This document shows, one piece after another, positions 1 through 9,688 of a stretch of DNA of 44,317 bases. This DNA is from Gnomoniopsis sp. IMI 355080. Its lineage: Eukaryota > Ascomycota > Sordariomycetes > Diaporthales > Gnomoniaceae. Location of the stretch: contig JAPEVC010000275.1 in assembly GCA_027946555.1 (NCBI GenBank), positions 1-44,317 of the forward strand, in the 5' to 3' direction. The notes under the pieces were generated by a model. That model made no database searches. It had not been told where the DNA came from and worked only from the letters and a program-made list of their open reading frames with translations. The position numbers and the translations under genes are program-made. Each line of letters opens with the position of its first letter. Positions within the stretch are counted from its first letter, which is position 1.

Positions 1-158
1 GGGGGGGGGTTCACATGCGTGTCTTGTACCGCACTCATGAGAATTTCGGAGAGAAGGGGGAGAGGGGGTGGGAATATCGAGATGATACTTACTGTGTACA
101 TGGGAACGGCGGAGGCGAGAAGGGCACATAGGCCGGTGAGGAGGAGTTGGATCTTCAT
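1..158 (-). CDS. Secreted protein, N-terminal exon only (cut by left edge)
   Basis: An ATG at 158-156 on the minus strand opens a 22-codon exon that reads as a classic secretion signal: a basic start (MK), a leucine-rich hydrophobic core and an Ala-Ser-Ala-Val type cleavage region. The exon ends at 93 in phase 0, directly followed by a consensus GTAAGT donor (92-87). The intron then runs leftward; no acceptor could be placed with confidence before the window ends, so the mature protein is outside the window. The signal peptide and donor are seen directly. Secretion is inferred. The product cannot be named from 22 residues. Confidence 0.6.
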   Translation of the reverse strand, partial: MKIQLLLTGLCALLASAVPMYTVSIISIFPPPLPLLSEILMSAVQDTHVNPP

Positions 159-903
159 GTTGGAAATGTTATTTAACTTCAAGCAGATGCAAGTCAAATA
201 AGCTAGATATTTGCCCCTCTTGTCTGAAAATGTGTTGAGTGTTTGAATGATTTGTCGTCTCTTTTAATTAAGAAATTAGGAATTAAGAGAAAAGTGCCTG
301 TGGGTGAGGTCGAAATACGGGAAACGGGTTCAGGCTGGGGTCTCTTCATTTTTATATTGGCAGCTGAGTTTACTAGACGTTGATCGGGCTGAACTAGTAT
401 CGACAAGCACCAAAACATGGCATCTCGTGATCATGATCAGGGAATGGCGACTCATTCTTAGTGTCTAGCAGACTCTAGCTCCCACCTAGACATCACTCAC
501 ATGTGTGCGTTGATGTTCACGCACCTTAATGGACCACAAAAACTCAGAAACCGTAAGCTTGACCAAAGGTGATTCGAACCATCGAGTAGAGCTCGCCTGT
601 GTTCGTAGGGAAATTAGCTTTCATCTGGCATGCAGAAAAGGAATGGGTGATCTGGCATGTGTTGTGAGGTCTCCCAAGAGGTACACTCTCAAAGGTACAT
701 ACCGCTCATAATACGTAGCCATCATTAGAGCATGCCCCCTCAAACAAGTCAAATGGGCAGAAAATGGTAGCAGTGGAGACTCGCACGAATAGAGTTGAAC
801 GGAAATTGAATTCAAATGGTATCTCATTGATGATCATGACGTTCCCAAGCCCATCCCAAAAAGCGCGCCGTACTTTTCCAAATCCTTTTTGCCACCATCA
901 CCC
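159..903. other. Intergenic region, no gene seen
   Basis: This stretch lies between the 5' end of the left-edge secreted-protein gene and the 3' end of the NAP-family gene. Short open frames on both strands have no domain, signal or splice support. It should hold the promoter of the left-edge gene and the 3' UTR of the chaperone gene. A sequence at 569-582 resembles an antisense tRNA T-loop but lacks a pairing stem. Confidence 0.6.
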
Positions 904-1899
904 TTAGGACATCTCAACATCGTCGTCCTCATCATCGCTGTCATCAATGTCGATGCCATCCAGCTCATCATCGCTGTCAATCGTGTCGGCCATGAAGTAA
1001 TCAATGGCACTGGGGAAGATGTCCTCAGCAATTGACACGGCAACCTCGTGACCAGCAGGGAAGGTCTCCACATCCTCCTCGGGGAACTCCTCGTCCTCAT
1101 CGTCCTCATCATCATCATCGGAAGCATTGCCGTTCAGTGCAGCCTGGCGCTTAGCCGCCAGCTCAGCCTTGGCCTCGACGCTCTCGGCGGCCGAAGTCCA
1201 GCGACCACGGTAGCTGAAGAAGTTGAAGAAGGAAATGGCGCCGGTGCTGGCATTCTCGAGCCTCTCCTTGAGCGCCTTGTACTCGGGCATCTCACGGGCC
1301 TGCGCATCGCGGGCCTTGCGGGCGTCACCCACCAGCACACCGTCGAGCTGCTGGGCGGGGTTCTGCTTCTGGGCCGCCCAGAATGCGTAGGCGGCATCGG
1401 TCAGGCCCTCGGTGAGGTCCTTGCCAGCCTTCCAGTTGACGCGCACCGGCTCAGAGACGAGGCCGGCTGAGCCGTCCTTGCCGTAGCGGTAGAAAAAGGA
1501 TTTTTCGAGCACCGAGTCGGCAATGACGTCGTTTTCACCAAAATGGAAGCGGATGGTGACGGAGCGGGGCTCGCCAAAGTTGGCGAGGCCGACCTGTGAG
1601 ATATGGGCAGAGGCGGGAATCTCGGGGCGGTCGACCTCGATGGCCTTGAGGGCCTTGGTGAAGACGTCCAGGTCGTTGCCGGTGATGGCGGCGTCGAGCT
1701 CAGAAGAGGCGTGCTCGAAAACGACAGCCCAGAAAGCGGGGATCTTGTTGATGGTGTTTTGGCGGGCAGCGAGGATGTCCTTGGTCATCAGGTACTGCTT
1801 GGCCGTGATCTCGGTGTCAACATCAGAGAGGCTGGCCTCAATGAGCTGCAGCTCCCTGACGGCAGCCGGGTCGATGACGATGTCCTCAGAGGTAGACAT
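904..1899 (-). CDS. NAP-family histone chaperone, Vps75/SET type
   Basis: A single intronless frame encodes 331 residues. It begins with a long amphipathic helix (about residues 10-70, the NAP dimerisation helix). A mixed alpha/beta earmuff region follows (about 75-245), including the stretch VTIRFHFGENDVIADSVLEK typical of SET/Vps75 proteins. The C-terminus is strongly acidic, with two Asp/Glu runs at about 260-272 and 307-329. Members of this branch bind H3-H4 and, in yeast, act with the acetyltransferase Rtt109; nuclear action is inferred from the family. It is longer than yeast Vps75 (264 aa), mainly through the acidic tail. The start is the first ATG of the frame. A generic SET/TAF-I-like chaperone is the main alternative name. 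Confidence 0.88.
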   Translation of the reverse strand: MSTSEDIVIDPAAVRELQLIEASLSDVDTEITAKQYLMTKDILAARQNTINKIPAFWAVVFEHASSELDAAITGNDLDVFTKALKAIEVDRPEIPASAHISQVGLANFGEPRSVTIRFHFGENDVIADSVLEKSFFYRYGKDGSAGLVSEPVRVNWKAGKDLTEGLTDAAYAFWAAQKQNPAQQLDGVLVGDARKARDAQAREMPEYKALKERLENASTGAISFFNFFSYRGRWTSAAESVEAKAELAAKRQAALNGNASDDDDEDDEDEEFPEEDVETFPAGHEVAVSIAEDIFPSAIDYFMADTIDSDDELDGIDIDDSDDEDDDVEMS

Positions 1900-3699
1900 G
1901 TTGGATGGTGTTTGTGTGTCGGGGAGAAGGTTATGTGTGTGGTATGGGGGTAGAAGGGGGAAAGAAAAGAGAAAAGAACAAGACTCGAAGGGTTGGTCAG
2001 GTTTAGACTATTAAATACTGATTATTTTTTTGGGACAGGCAGGCGTTTGGATCGGTTAATTGTCAATTCAGGTAGCCGCGCATGTCTCATCAATTTTACA
2101 TGGGTTCTGGTCGCCACGTCCACGTTGACTGCAAGATTGGACTGGGACAGAGAAGAAAAAAACTTCAAGAAAAATCTGCGATTGTTTGCTGGAAACCCCA
2201 CTACCATCCTACCAACCAGCCTATGGACAGGAACAACGACAGGGTTGTAGGCGCGTCCAAGCCTGGCAGTGAGTCAAATCAGCCAAATTTTTTCTTATTG
2301 ATCGACTTCATGCGCTTAGCAGCGGTACGCTGTCTCTTAGGTAACAATCCTGCGCGTTGCTGCGCGAGGTGTGGCTCAACTCGCGCTTCTTTCACCAAAA
2401 AGAGCGGACGTTGACATTCGGGGGTCTTGCTAAGTCATCATCCATTCTGGGACTGCCCGACCTTATCTCGCACTTCAGACCACTTCGGGGCTCTTTGTTC
2501 TGTTCGTCAGCTACGACAACCTGGGTACTGTACTTACGCCAGGCAACTAAGCAGTCTAGAAGGCGAGATAGCCTTTCGAATTGTCCCCGAGACTTGACCC
2601 CTGGGCGTATCTTTTGATGTTTCTCCGTCATCGACATCACGGCGTTCTGACGATCTGATCAGAACGCCAAACAGGATAAAAAAGTAGGAACTTGTCGCGA
2701 TCCTCGATTTCCACAGTGTGCAATAGGACATTGACGCTAGGCACGCAATGTTCTCTGAAGAGCCTGTCTAATGGTGCTTTGTGCACGTCTTTTGATTGGC
2801 GAGTGAGCCAAAGAACAGCGCGGTTCATGCAGATCGCGCGACTCAAGCGTTGCGGAGGGGCTCTGTGGAGGAACAACGAAGACATCACCACTTGCGTTTC
2901 GTACCCTCCTTCAAACACCTACTGGTTGAAAGGAGGGGAGGGGGGTTACTCCGGTCACGTCAGGAGAAAACCCTGTCACTGGATGCTGCTCAGGTCAGGC
3001 AGGGGTCAATACTTCACCTTGGAATATGTCCGCATCAGCATGCATCTGTGGCTGCTTTTATATTAACCCGGATTATGAAAGCGAGCTCTCTGTTCTCGCT
3101 GTCATAGGGACATTTTTTCACAGTCGCGTTGATATACCATGCCCACAGCAGCGAAGTGTGAGTCGTGGAAACACACTCTTTGCTGGCAAGTAAGTAGATG
3201 CTCGGAACAGATCCGAAAGTCGACAGCAAATCAATCATCACATATACTACATGATCACCAAAGCAACAAATCCCCATCTGAGAACTATCAGCAGCGACAC
3301 CTTTCACGATTCGGTGATAAGTTGTGCCGGACGCGGGATTTATTTTGTACTAGCCAGGAGAAGCCTGTGCACCACAGCCGGACGGTGACATTTGTCACGG
3401 TTTGGTGGACGCCATGCGGTGTCTGGGATGCCGCAACATCAACGTGACAACGTCCTTGATGCGGATCGTCGACTGGGCGCTTATGCATGTTTCATGGTCA
3501 ACCCAACTGACTGCCCAGTCGACTCCGCGCATCAAGCGGGGAGACGGGACTGTCAGACTGTCCGATTCTCCAAATCTTCACGTCAAGTCACTTACCTACT
3601 TAGGTACTTATTCTGGCGGTGGTCCCTCTGGTCATGGAACAGGTCCTGCTTGACAAGTAGTCTCGCGTCCGTGCATCTTTACAGCTACCACACAGAAAA
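1900..3699. other. Intergenic region between divergent chaperone and P450 genes
   Basis: About 1.8 kb separates the start codons of the NAP-family gene and the P450 gene. Many short frames occur but none shows a domain or a convincing splice series. One copy of the window's recurring CCTA/TAGG palindrome-like motif is at 3594-3608 (acctacttaggtac). Promoters for both flanking genes should lie here; no clear TATA element was seen. Confidence 0.6.
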
Positions 3700-5632
3700 A
3701 TGGGCAATGTTGAAGTTGGGGGCTTGAACCAAATGGTTTTCAATCGTCTGCAAATCACAGATCAGATTTCCGGCTGGATAGCAGCTGGAATCATTGCTGC
3801 TGTTTTCATACTTGTTCAACGTCTCAGGACACCGAATATATCAAACTTCCCGCTTTTTGGAAAGGAAAATTATGGCAGTCGTCGCAAGCGTGCAGAAGCC
3901 TTCTTTCACACCCCGAACGATGTTTATCGGACAGCATACAAGACATTCAAAGATAAGATCTATCGACTAACGACATATGACAGTCAGTCCCGTTGGAGAC
4001 CTGAATCCATCGATTGCATGCCAGCTGACGCACAGATCGCGACCTAGATGATCATCTGATTGTACCTGCCCAGTACCTCGATGAGTTGAGGCTAAGACCG
4101 GATGATGAGATTGATGTTTTGACAGCGTTCGAGGATGTAAGAATTCACTTACACTCATCTAATTGCATTAGGGCGTGATGCTCGTCCAGTGTGCTGACCG
4201 TTGCCAGATGCTTGCAAATGATCATATCAAGCTATTCCCTCCCAAAGACCGCACTGAAATTGCCAACAGCGTTGTCAAGGTTGAATTGACACGCAATTTG
4301 GGTGAGCTACGCCATGGAGCTCGATTCTCTGACCTGTGAATCATCGAGGAGGCACTGACACTTTCTCATCAGTTCGCTTAAACCCGCGGCTCTCAGACGA
4401 GGTGACCCAAACAGTCCGCGAAGAAGTACCAGCTGCCGCAGACTGGACGCCAATGCACGTTTTCGGTGTCTTGTGCCGAGTGGTAGCCATCGTCTCCGGC
4501 AATATCTTCGTCGGACCCGACGTCTGTCGAAGCGAGGAATACCTTGAAACGGCCCTCAACTTCACAGTTGATACCACTGCTGCCACACACCAAGTCAAGG
4601 CGTGGCCGAAATGGTTCCGACCCTTGGCTGTGAAATTGGGCCTCTGTCCCGCAATTCAGAAGGCACAATCTCATCGCAAAAAGATGAGCTCGTTTCTGGA
4701 TCCATTGGTGATAGAGAGGAAGCAGCTACTCAAGGAAGGCAAACCGGTACCAGACGACCTGCTCCAGTGGATGATCGAGAAGGCAGCAAAACACGGATTC
4801 AATGAACTCGAGCACATAAGGGACATGCAATTGCTGATTACGTTTGCCGCAATTCATACAACCTCTATGACGGCTACAGCAATGTGAGCTTGATTGTTGA
4901 GCTACCCTGACCACTTTCGTTTACTGATTGAATACTTGGCAGGATATACGACCTGGCCACGCGACCAGAGGTAGTGGAGGACCTTCGCAAAGAAATCAAG
5001 TCCGTTTTGAAGGAGACGGATGGAGTCATGACCTCCTCGGCCTTGTTTAACATGAAGCTGTTGGACAGTGTCATGCGTGAGAGCCAGCGATTCACACCAC
5101 CTTTCACTGGTAGGACCACAGATACGCCTTTCCCCCAGCTATGAAATACCATGTCTGACATTGACCATTCTACTAGATTCTTTCAAGCGATACGTCAAGA
5201 AACCTTTGGTACTGAAAGATGGAACTCGTATCCCAGCTGGTGTGTTCATTGATACTGCAAATTTCGCCGTACTCCATGATCCTCAACACTACAACGATCC
5301 CGACACCTTTGACCCTTACCGGTTCTACAAACTGCGTACACAAGAAGATTATCCGGACCCCAACGGATTCAAAAATCGAGAGCAGTATCAATTCGTGAGC
5401 GTTACTAAAGAGAATGCAAGCTTTGGCTTTGGAAAGCATGCTTGCCCTGGTCGGTTCTTCGCAGCCAATGAGATCAAGCTCATCATGGCACAACTTATAC
5501 TACAATTTGACATGCGGTTTCCTCCTGATGCGAAGGAGCGACCTCCGAATTTCTGTAAGCCATACCTTGTCATGCTCGTTCACCATCAAACATTTGAGGA
5601 TCAACCGGGAGAGAACGCGTCTTTCCTCATGA
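3700..5632 (+). CDS. Cytochrome P450 monooxygenase (indole-diterpene/ent-kaurene-oxidase-like), 3' end apparently frameshifted
   Basis: Six exons are supported: 3700-3982, 4048-4136, 4208-4301, 4373-4883, 4943-5109 and 5177 onward, all GT-AG and in phase. An N-terminal membrane anchor lies at about residues 22-42. The I-helix motif is AAIHTT (314-319), with His in place of the usual acidic residue, as in fungal ent-kaurene-oxidase and indole-diterpene P450s. The ExxR motif is E372-S-Q-R375 and the haem loop FGFGKHACPG has Cys471. The enzyme should be an ER-bound haem monooxygenase; its substrate is unknown. After RPPNFCKPYLVM the frame reads on to 5952 in non-P450-like sequence. A shift of one base near 5577-5580 would instead enter a frame ending at 5632, giving about 532 residues, the normal family size. 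I chose that end, but sequencing error, real mutation or unusual splicing are all possible. Confidence 0.85.
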
Positions 5633-5907
5633 CTGTTACTGTCAAATTGCCGCTTTCTGGGAACTTTCTCAGACAGTCTGAGGATTTCATAGCTCCTGCA
5701 AGCGTCTCACGATTCTTGAGAAACCTTAAAAAGTCTTCTTCCTATTCATGTCTAGACAATGCTAACGGAGTGGATGCATGTAGACGCAGGCAGTATCGCT
5801 GGACCGAACTTCACTGGCATAGTCGAGTTGAGGCGGCTTGGGAAGTGATGCACTACACAGGGAAAGGATTGGGTTGCATTGTGCCTTGTCATGTCTCGAT
5901 TACGAAG

Positions 5908-6436
5908 TTAGTCTCGCCGCAGTTTGGACGCTCGCTCTATCAGATTCAGTAGTCTCTCAATGAGTTCCCCGTGGGCGCCGGCATCCCCAACGAGATAGCC
6001 GACGGCGAGCAGACTTGAAGACTTGATCAACACAAAACATCCCCAGATGAAATAATCTCCACTAGTGGAATGCTTTCTTTGGGGAGAAATAAGTGCGTGA
6101 CCTTCTCGTTCTCCGCAGGGTTGGACTGGGCTGTCTTGGTTCCCCGCAAAGATCCTCATACTTGTAGTACCAATTGCAAGGAAGCCTTTTGTCTTCCCCG
6201 CACAGCCTGAGGTCGTGAGAAGACGTTCCCGGTCAACAAAGCACCGATACGAGTGCCCATCTACAGTGCTACTGAGGAGTAATTGCATTGGCATCATTTT
6301 CCCGACGGGACCTTGAACAACCTTGACTTTGTGTGCACGGGGTTCTGTAATTTAAAAAGACCAGGCTGCTTACCTTGACAATGCTTCCAACCTGAGAACT
6401 AAGTGCTTCTCCAGCATGACTATGATCTGCCTCCAT
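5908..6436 (-). CDS. Hypothetical small protein, two exons (doubtful)
   Basis: A minus-strand frame of 129 codons (6297-5908) can be extended upstream by an exon at 6436-6374 (21 codons) joined over a 52-nt intron (GTAAGC donor at 6373, AAG acceptor ending at 6322). This gives 158 residues and keeps frame. The middle has scattered cysteines, and the end carries a short hydrophobic stretch (FIWGCFVLIKSSSLLAVGYL) followed by a charged amphipathic tail. I recognise no domain. The proposed ATG would be only 29 bp from the divergent fucosidase ATG, which is unusually tight and argues against it. It may be a relic, a noncoding frame or a real lineage-specific gene. Confidence 0.3.
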
Positions 6437-6465
6437 CGCCGAATGCAGAAGACTAGCTAGTCATC

Positions 6466-9247
6466 ATGAGAACCTCCCCACCACTTCTGCTGGCCATGGC
6501 CGGGCTCACGATGGCTGCTGGCTCTGACCTCACACTTACGGTCAACCCAAAGAATAGCCCTGGCGTCGTTGGCAGTATAGCATCTATTCCCGTCGACATC
6601 TCCAGTCTCCGAAACAACCGGGCTTTCAGCATGGGCCCAAATGAGGCAAACTTCGACGGCCTTGGATCATCATACCCAGCTCAATTCATCCCAGCAGAAA
6701 ACTTTACGTACGGCGGCGTAGAGTTCATCTTTCCGCAGTACCAGACGGGAAATGCCAGTGACAATGTTCTTGCGCAAGGACAGATGCTCAACGTGACACG
6801 GGGCCGCTATATCGGTGTTCACCTGCTCGCGGCAGCTGAGAGTGCCATTGCCACGGGCTCCGTCAACGCTACATATGCTGATGGGTCGAGCACGAGCAGC
6901 GCGGTACTTGTTGACCCGTTCTGGAACTGGCCGCTGACCTACGGCGGGGACATAATCTTCCCTTACTATTACACGAACGCAACCGTGGACTATAATCGCT
7001 CCTCCATCTTCCGCGTGGCAGCGTGGCTGGACAGCACCAAGGAGCTGACGAGCCTCCAGCTGCCGAATGTTGCCACCGGCTCATCCAATGGTCCCGGTGG
7101 AGATGTGGAGGATACGCGGTTGCACATCTTCGCGGTCTCCATGCTACCGGCAACCGGCGAGGGCGTGAGTCTGGGCATAGAGCTGGCGAGGTCCACCAAT
7201 TCCTGGATAGAAGGGACCAATAAAACGCAAATATACGAAGCGGTTGTCAACAACGTCGGAACAGAGTGGATACTGGCAAATCAAAGTGTGTCTGTTTCGA
7301 TCGAGTCTGATGGAGTTAGCACTGTGAAGCCTGGATACATCAAGCGACTGCGACCGGGGGACCAGGCCAGGGTCCAGATTGGCGTTGAAAATGTGGCTGG
7401 AGTAGCAGAGGGCACGTCTGGTACCGCGACCGTTGTTATCTCGGGCACAGGTCTGTCTAATACGAGCTACACCTTCAACGCTACGTACGGGATACAAAGC
7501 TATGAGGCAACGTACGAAAGTATATACGCCCATGAATCACCACCGGTATGTCACAAAACCGCCACTGCTTCTTAGTCATGAGCTCCGAATTGACAATGAC
7601 AGTGGTTCAATGATGCTAAATACGGTATTTTCATTCATTGGGGCGTCTATGCCGTTCCTGGTTGGGGGAACGTGGGCGACAACGAAACGTATGCGGAATG
7701 GTACTGGTGGGACATGAACGAAGGCCCAGACACTACAGAACAAACGTTCCAGTATAACTTGGCAACCTACGGCGAGAACCACACGTACGATGACTTCATA
7801 CAGAATTTCACTGCTTCGGCGTTTGATCCAAAGGAATGGGTGGATCTGTTTGACGATGCCGGGGCCAAATATTTCGTCCAAGTGAGCAAGCATCATGACG
7901 GCTATGCCATCTACGATCTGCCAGCGAACGTTAGTCAACGCACAAGTGTAGCTCTGCCGCCCCACAGGAACCTACTTCAGGAGTTGTTCGATGCCGCTTC
8001 GCAGTACCAACCTCAACTGCATCGGGCAACCTATTATTCTCTGCCGGAATGGTTTCATCCTGATTACCCAGGATTTGGGCAATGGCCTGGAGGGAACGCG
8101 ACGAATCCTTATACCAATGTTACGCTCCCGTACACGGGCTATGTTCCCGTGGCCGACTACGTGGAGGACATCATCTTGCCTCAGATGCAGGCACTCGCCG
8201 CCATGAACACAGAGCTTGTATGGTGTGACATAGGAGGACCAAACATGACAGCGGAATTTGCGTCCGCATGGTTCAATGAGGCTGCCGCGGAGGGCAGGCA
8301 AGTATCAATCAACAACCGTTGTGGAGCACCTGGGGACTTTGATACGCCCGAGTATGCCCGGTATGATTCGGTACAAGTGCGGAAGTGGGAGACCAGTCTC
8401 GGGATGGATCCGTTCTCGTATGGCTACAATCGTGCTACTCCTGACGATGCATATGCCACGCCGCAGGATATAGTCACGAGCTTGGTGGACATTGTCAGCA
8501 AGAACGGTAAGTGAACCCTCCTCGCTGTAGAGCCTCACTCTTGGTCATACAGATTTTCCAATGAAAATCCTTAATCCATACTACAGAATTTGCTGACAAC
8601 CTCGATTAGGAAATTTCTTACTCGACATCGGACCACAAGCAAACGGTCAGTCTTCCAAAATTAACATCCCCCTTCACCCAACTCTGTGGGACACGCTTGG
8701 GACTGGTCTGGAGCTGAACATCAATTACTACACTGAGGAATGTGCTAACTCAACAAATATAGGCACCATCATCGCCATCGAGCAAGAAAACCTTCGTGCA
8801 GCTGGCGCTTGGATAAAGTCTCACGGCGAGGCCATTTTCAATACGACTTATTGGACAATCACACCGGAGGAGGGTCTTACTGTCCGCTACACTCAAACCC
8901 TGGATGCATTTTACATCTCTACTCTGTACGCACCAAACAGCACCTTGCTCTTGAACTCGCCAGTCCCCTACCTGAGCAGCGACCAGGTGACTGTGGTAGG
9001 GGGCAATATGTCGGGCACGGTCGTTCCCAGTAAATTATTGGCCAATGGCAGCTTGCAATTGGATGTGAGTAATGAGGTGAGAGATGCAGATCAATATGCT
9101 TGGGTGTTCAAGATCGCGTACGATGGCTCAAATAGTACGGTAGGAGGAGGAAACGGGAGCGTCTCTGGAAGTGTCTCGCACAGCACGCCATCCACATGGA
9201 ACCTGGTTCTCGCACTTGCGCCGGCACTGATGGCCTTACTGTTCTAG
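6466..9247 (+). CDS. Alpha-L-fucosidase, GH29, secreted and GPI-anchored
   Basis: Four exons (6466-7545, 7603-8506, 8610-8645, 8763-9247) encode 834 residues. A signal peptide (about 1-19) is followed by a beta-rich N-terminal region with many N-glycosylation sequons (about 20-355). The GH29 barrel opens with WFNDAKYGIFIHWG (361-374). It continues with KHHDGY (456-461) and LVWCDIGGP, whose Asp569 aligns with the GH29 nucleophile. NFLLDIGPQANG spans the last two introns and is a family hallmark that confirms them. The C-terminus is Gly/Ser-rich and then a hydrophobic tail (about 819-834) with no charged end, a typical GPI-attachment signal. It should hydrolyse alpha-L-fucosyl linkages at the cell wall or plasma membrane. 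It is longer than most GH29 enzymes because of the N-terminal region. The gene converges with the sugar porter downstream. Confidence 0.93.
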
Positions 9248-9688
9248 CCCAGGGATTGGTGGACTTAGTTCTTACCAGGGCTGTAGATCAATGAACAAAT
9301 CAGAACACTCAAAATGGAAATGGTAAAGCATATTGCCTCTATAAACAAGATTCTACCGCTAGTCTAAAAGTAGAGACTCCGCAGATCCTCATGGATCCAA
9401 TCTTTGCCGCAAGTCATATGCAACAACTGAAGAGCAGCACAGACTTCACAACATTCCAACCTTAAATGATCCATCACCAGAGCTTCTCGCAGCCTATACC
9501 TCAGTGCTGCCAAACCTTCTCACAGGCACCGACTCGGCCATCCTCTGGTAAAAATCTTTACCCTCTCATCATGGGCCCTCACCACATAGCATGTTTGCGT
9601 CTACTTATTGCAAAGAGGGCTAATGTTGAGAAAGGGAGTGCCTATGCCCTTGACAACCTCTGCACATCATATTGTGATCGCAGGCTAT
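9248..9688. other. Convergent intergenic region between fucosidase and sugar porter
   Basis: This 441-bp stretch between two stop codons should hold both 3' UTRs and terminators. No gene or structured element was recognised. Confidence 0.7.

Noticed and set aside
565..590. Antisense T-loop-like sequence (gattcgaacc)
   Set aside because: The flanking five bases do not pair as a T stem and no acceptor or anticodon arm could be built.
1048..2014. Plus-strand frames opposite the NAP-family gene
   Set aside because: They mirror the codon structure of a well-supported gene on the other strand.
5633..5952. Extension of the P450 frame to 5952
   Set aside because: The extra residues lie beyond the normal P450 end and show no P450 or other domain pattern; more likely read-through after a frameshift or end-of-gene change.
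6345..6373. 29-nt intron (GTAAGC to CAG) in the small divergent candidate gene
   Set aside because: Too short for a spliceosomal intron and breaks frame; the 52-nt alternative ending at 6322 was used instead.
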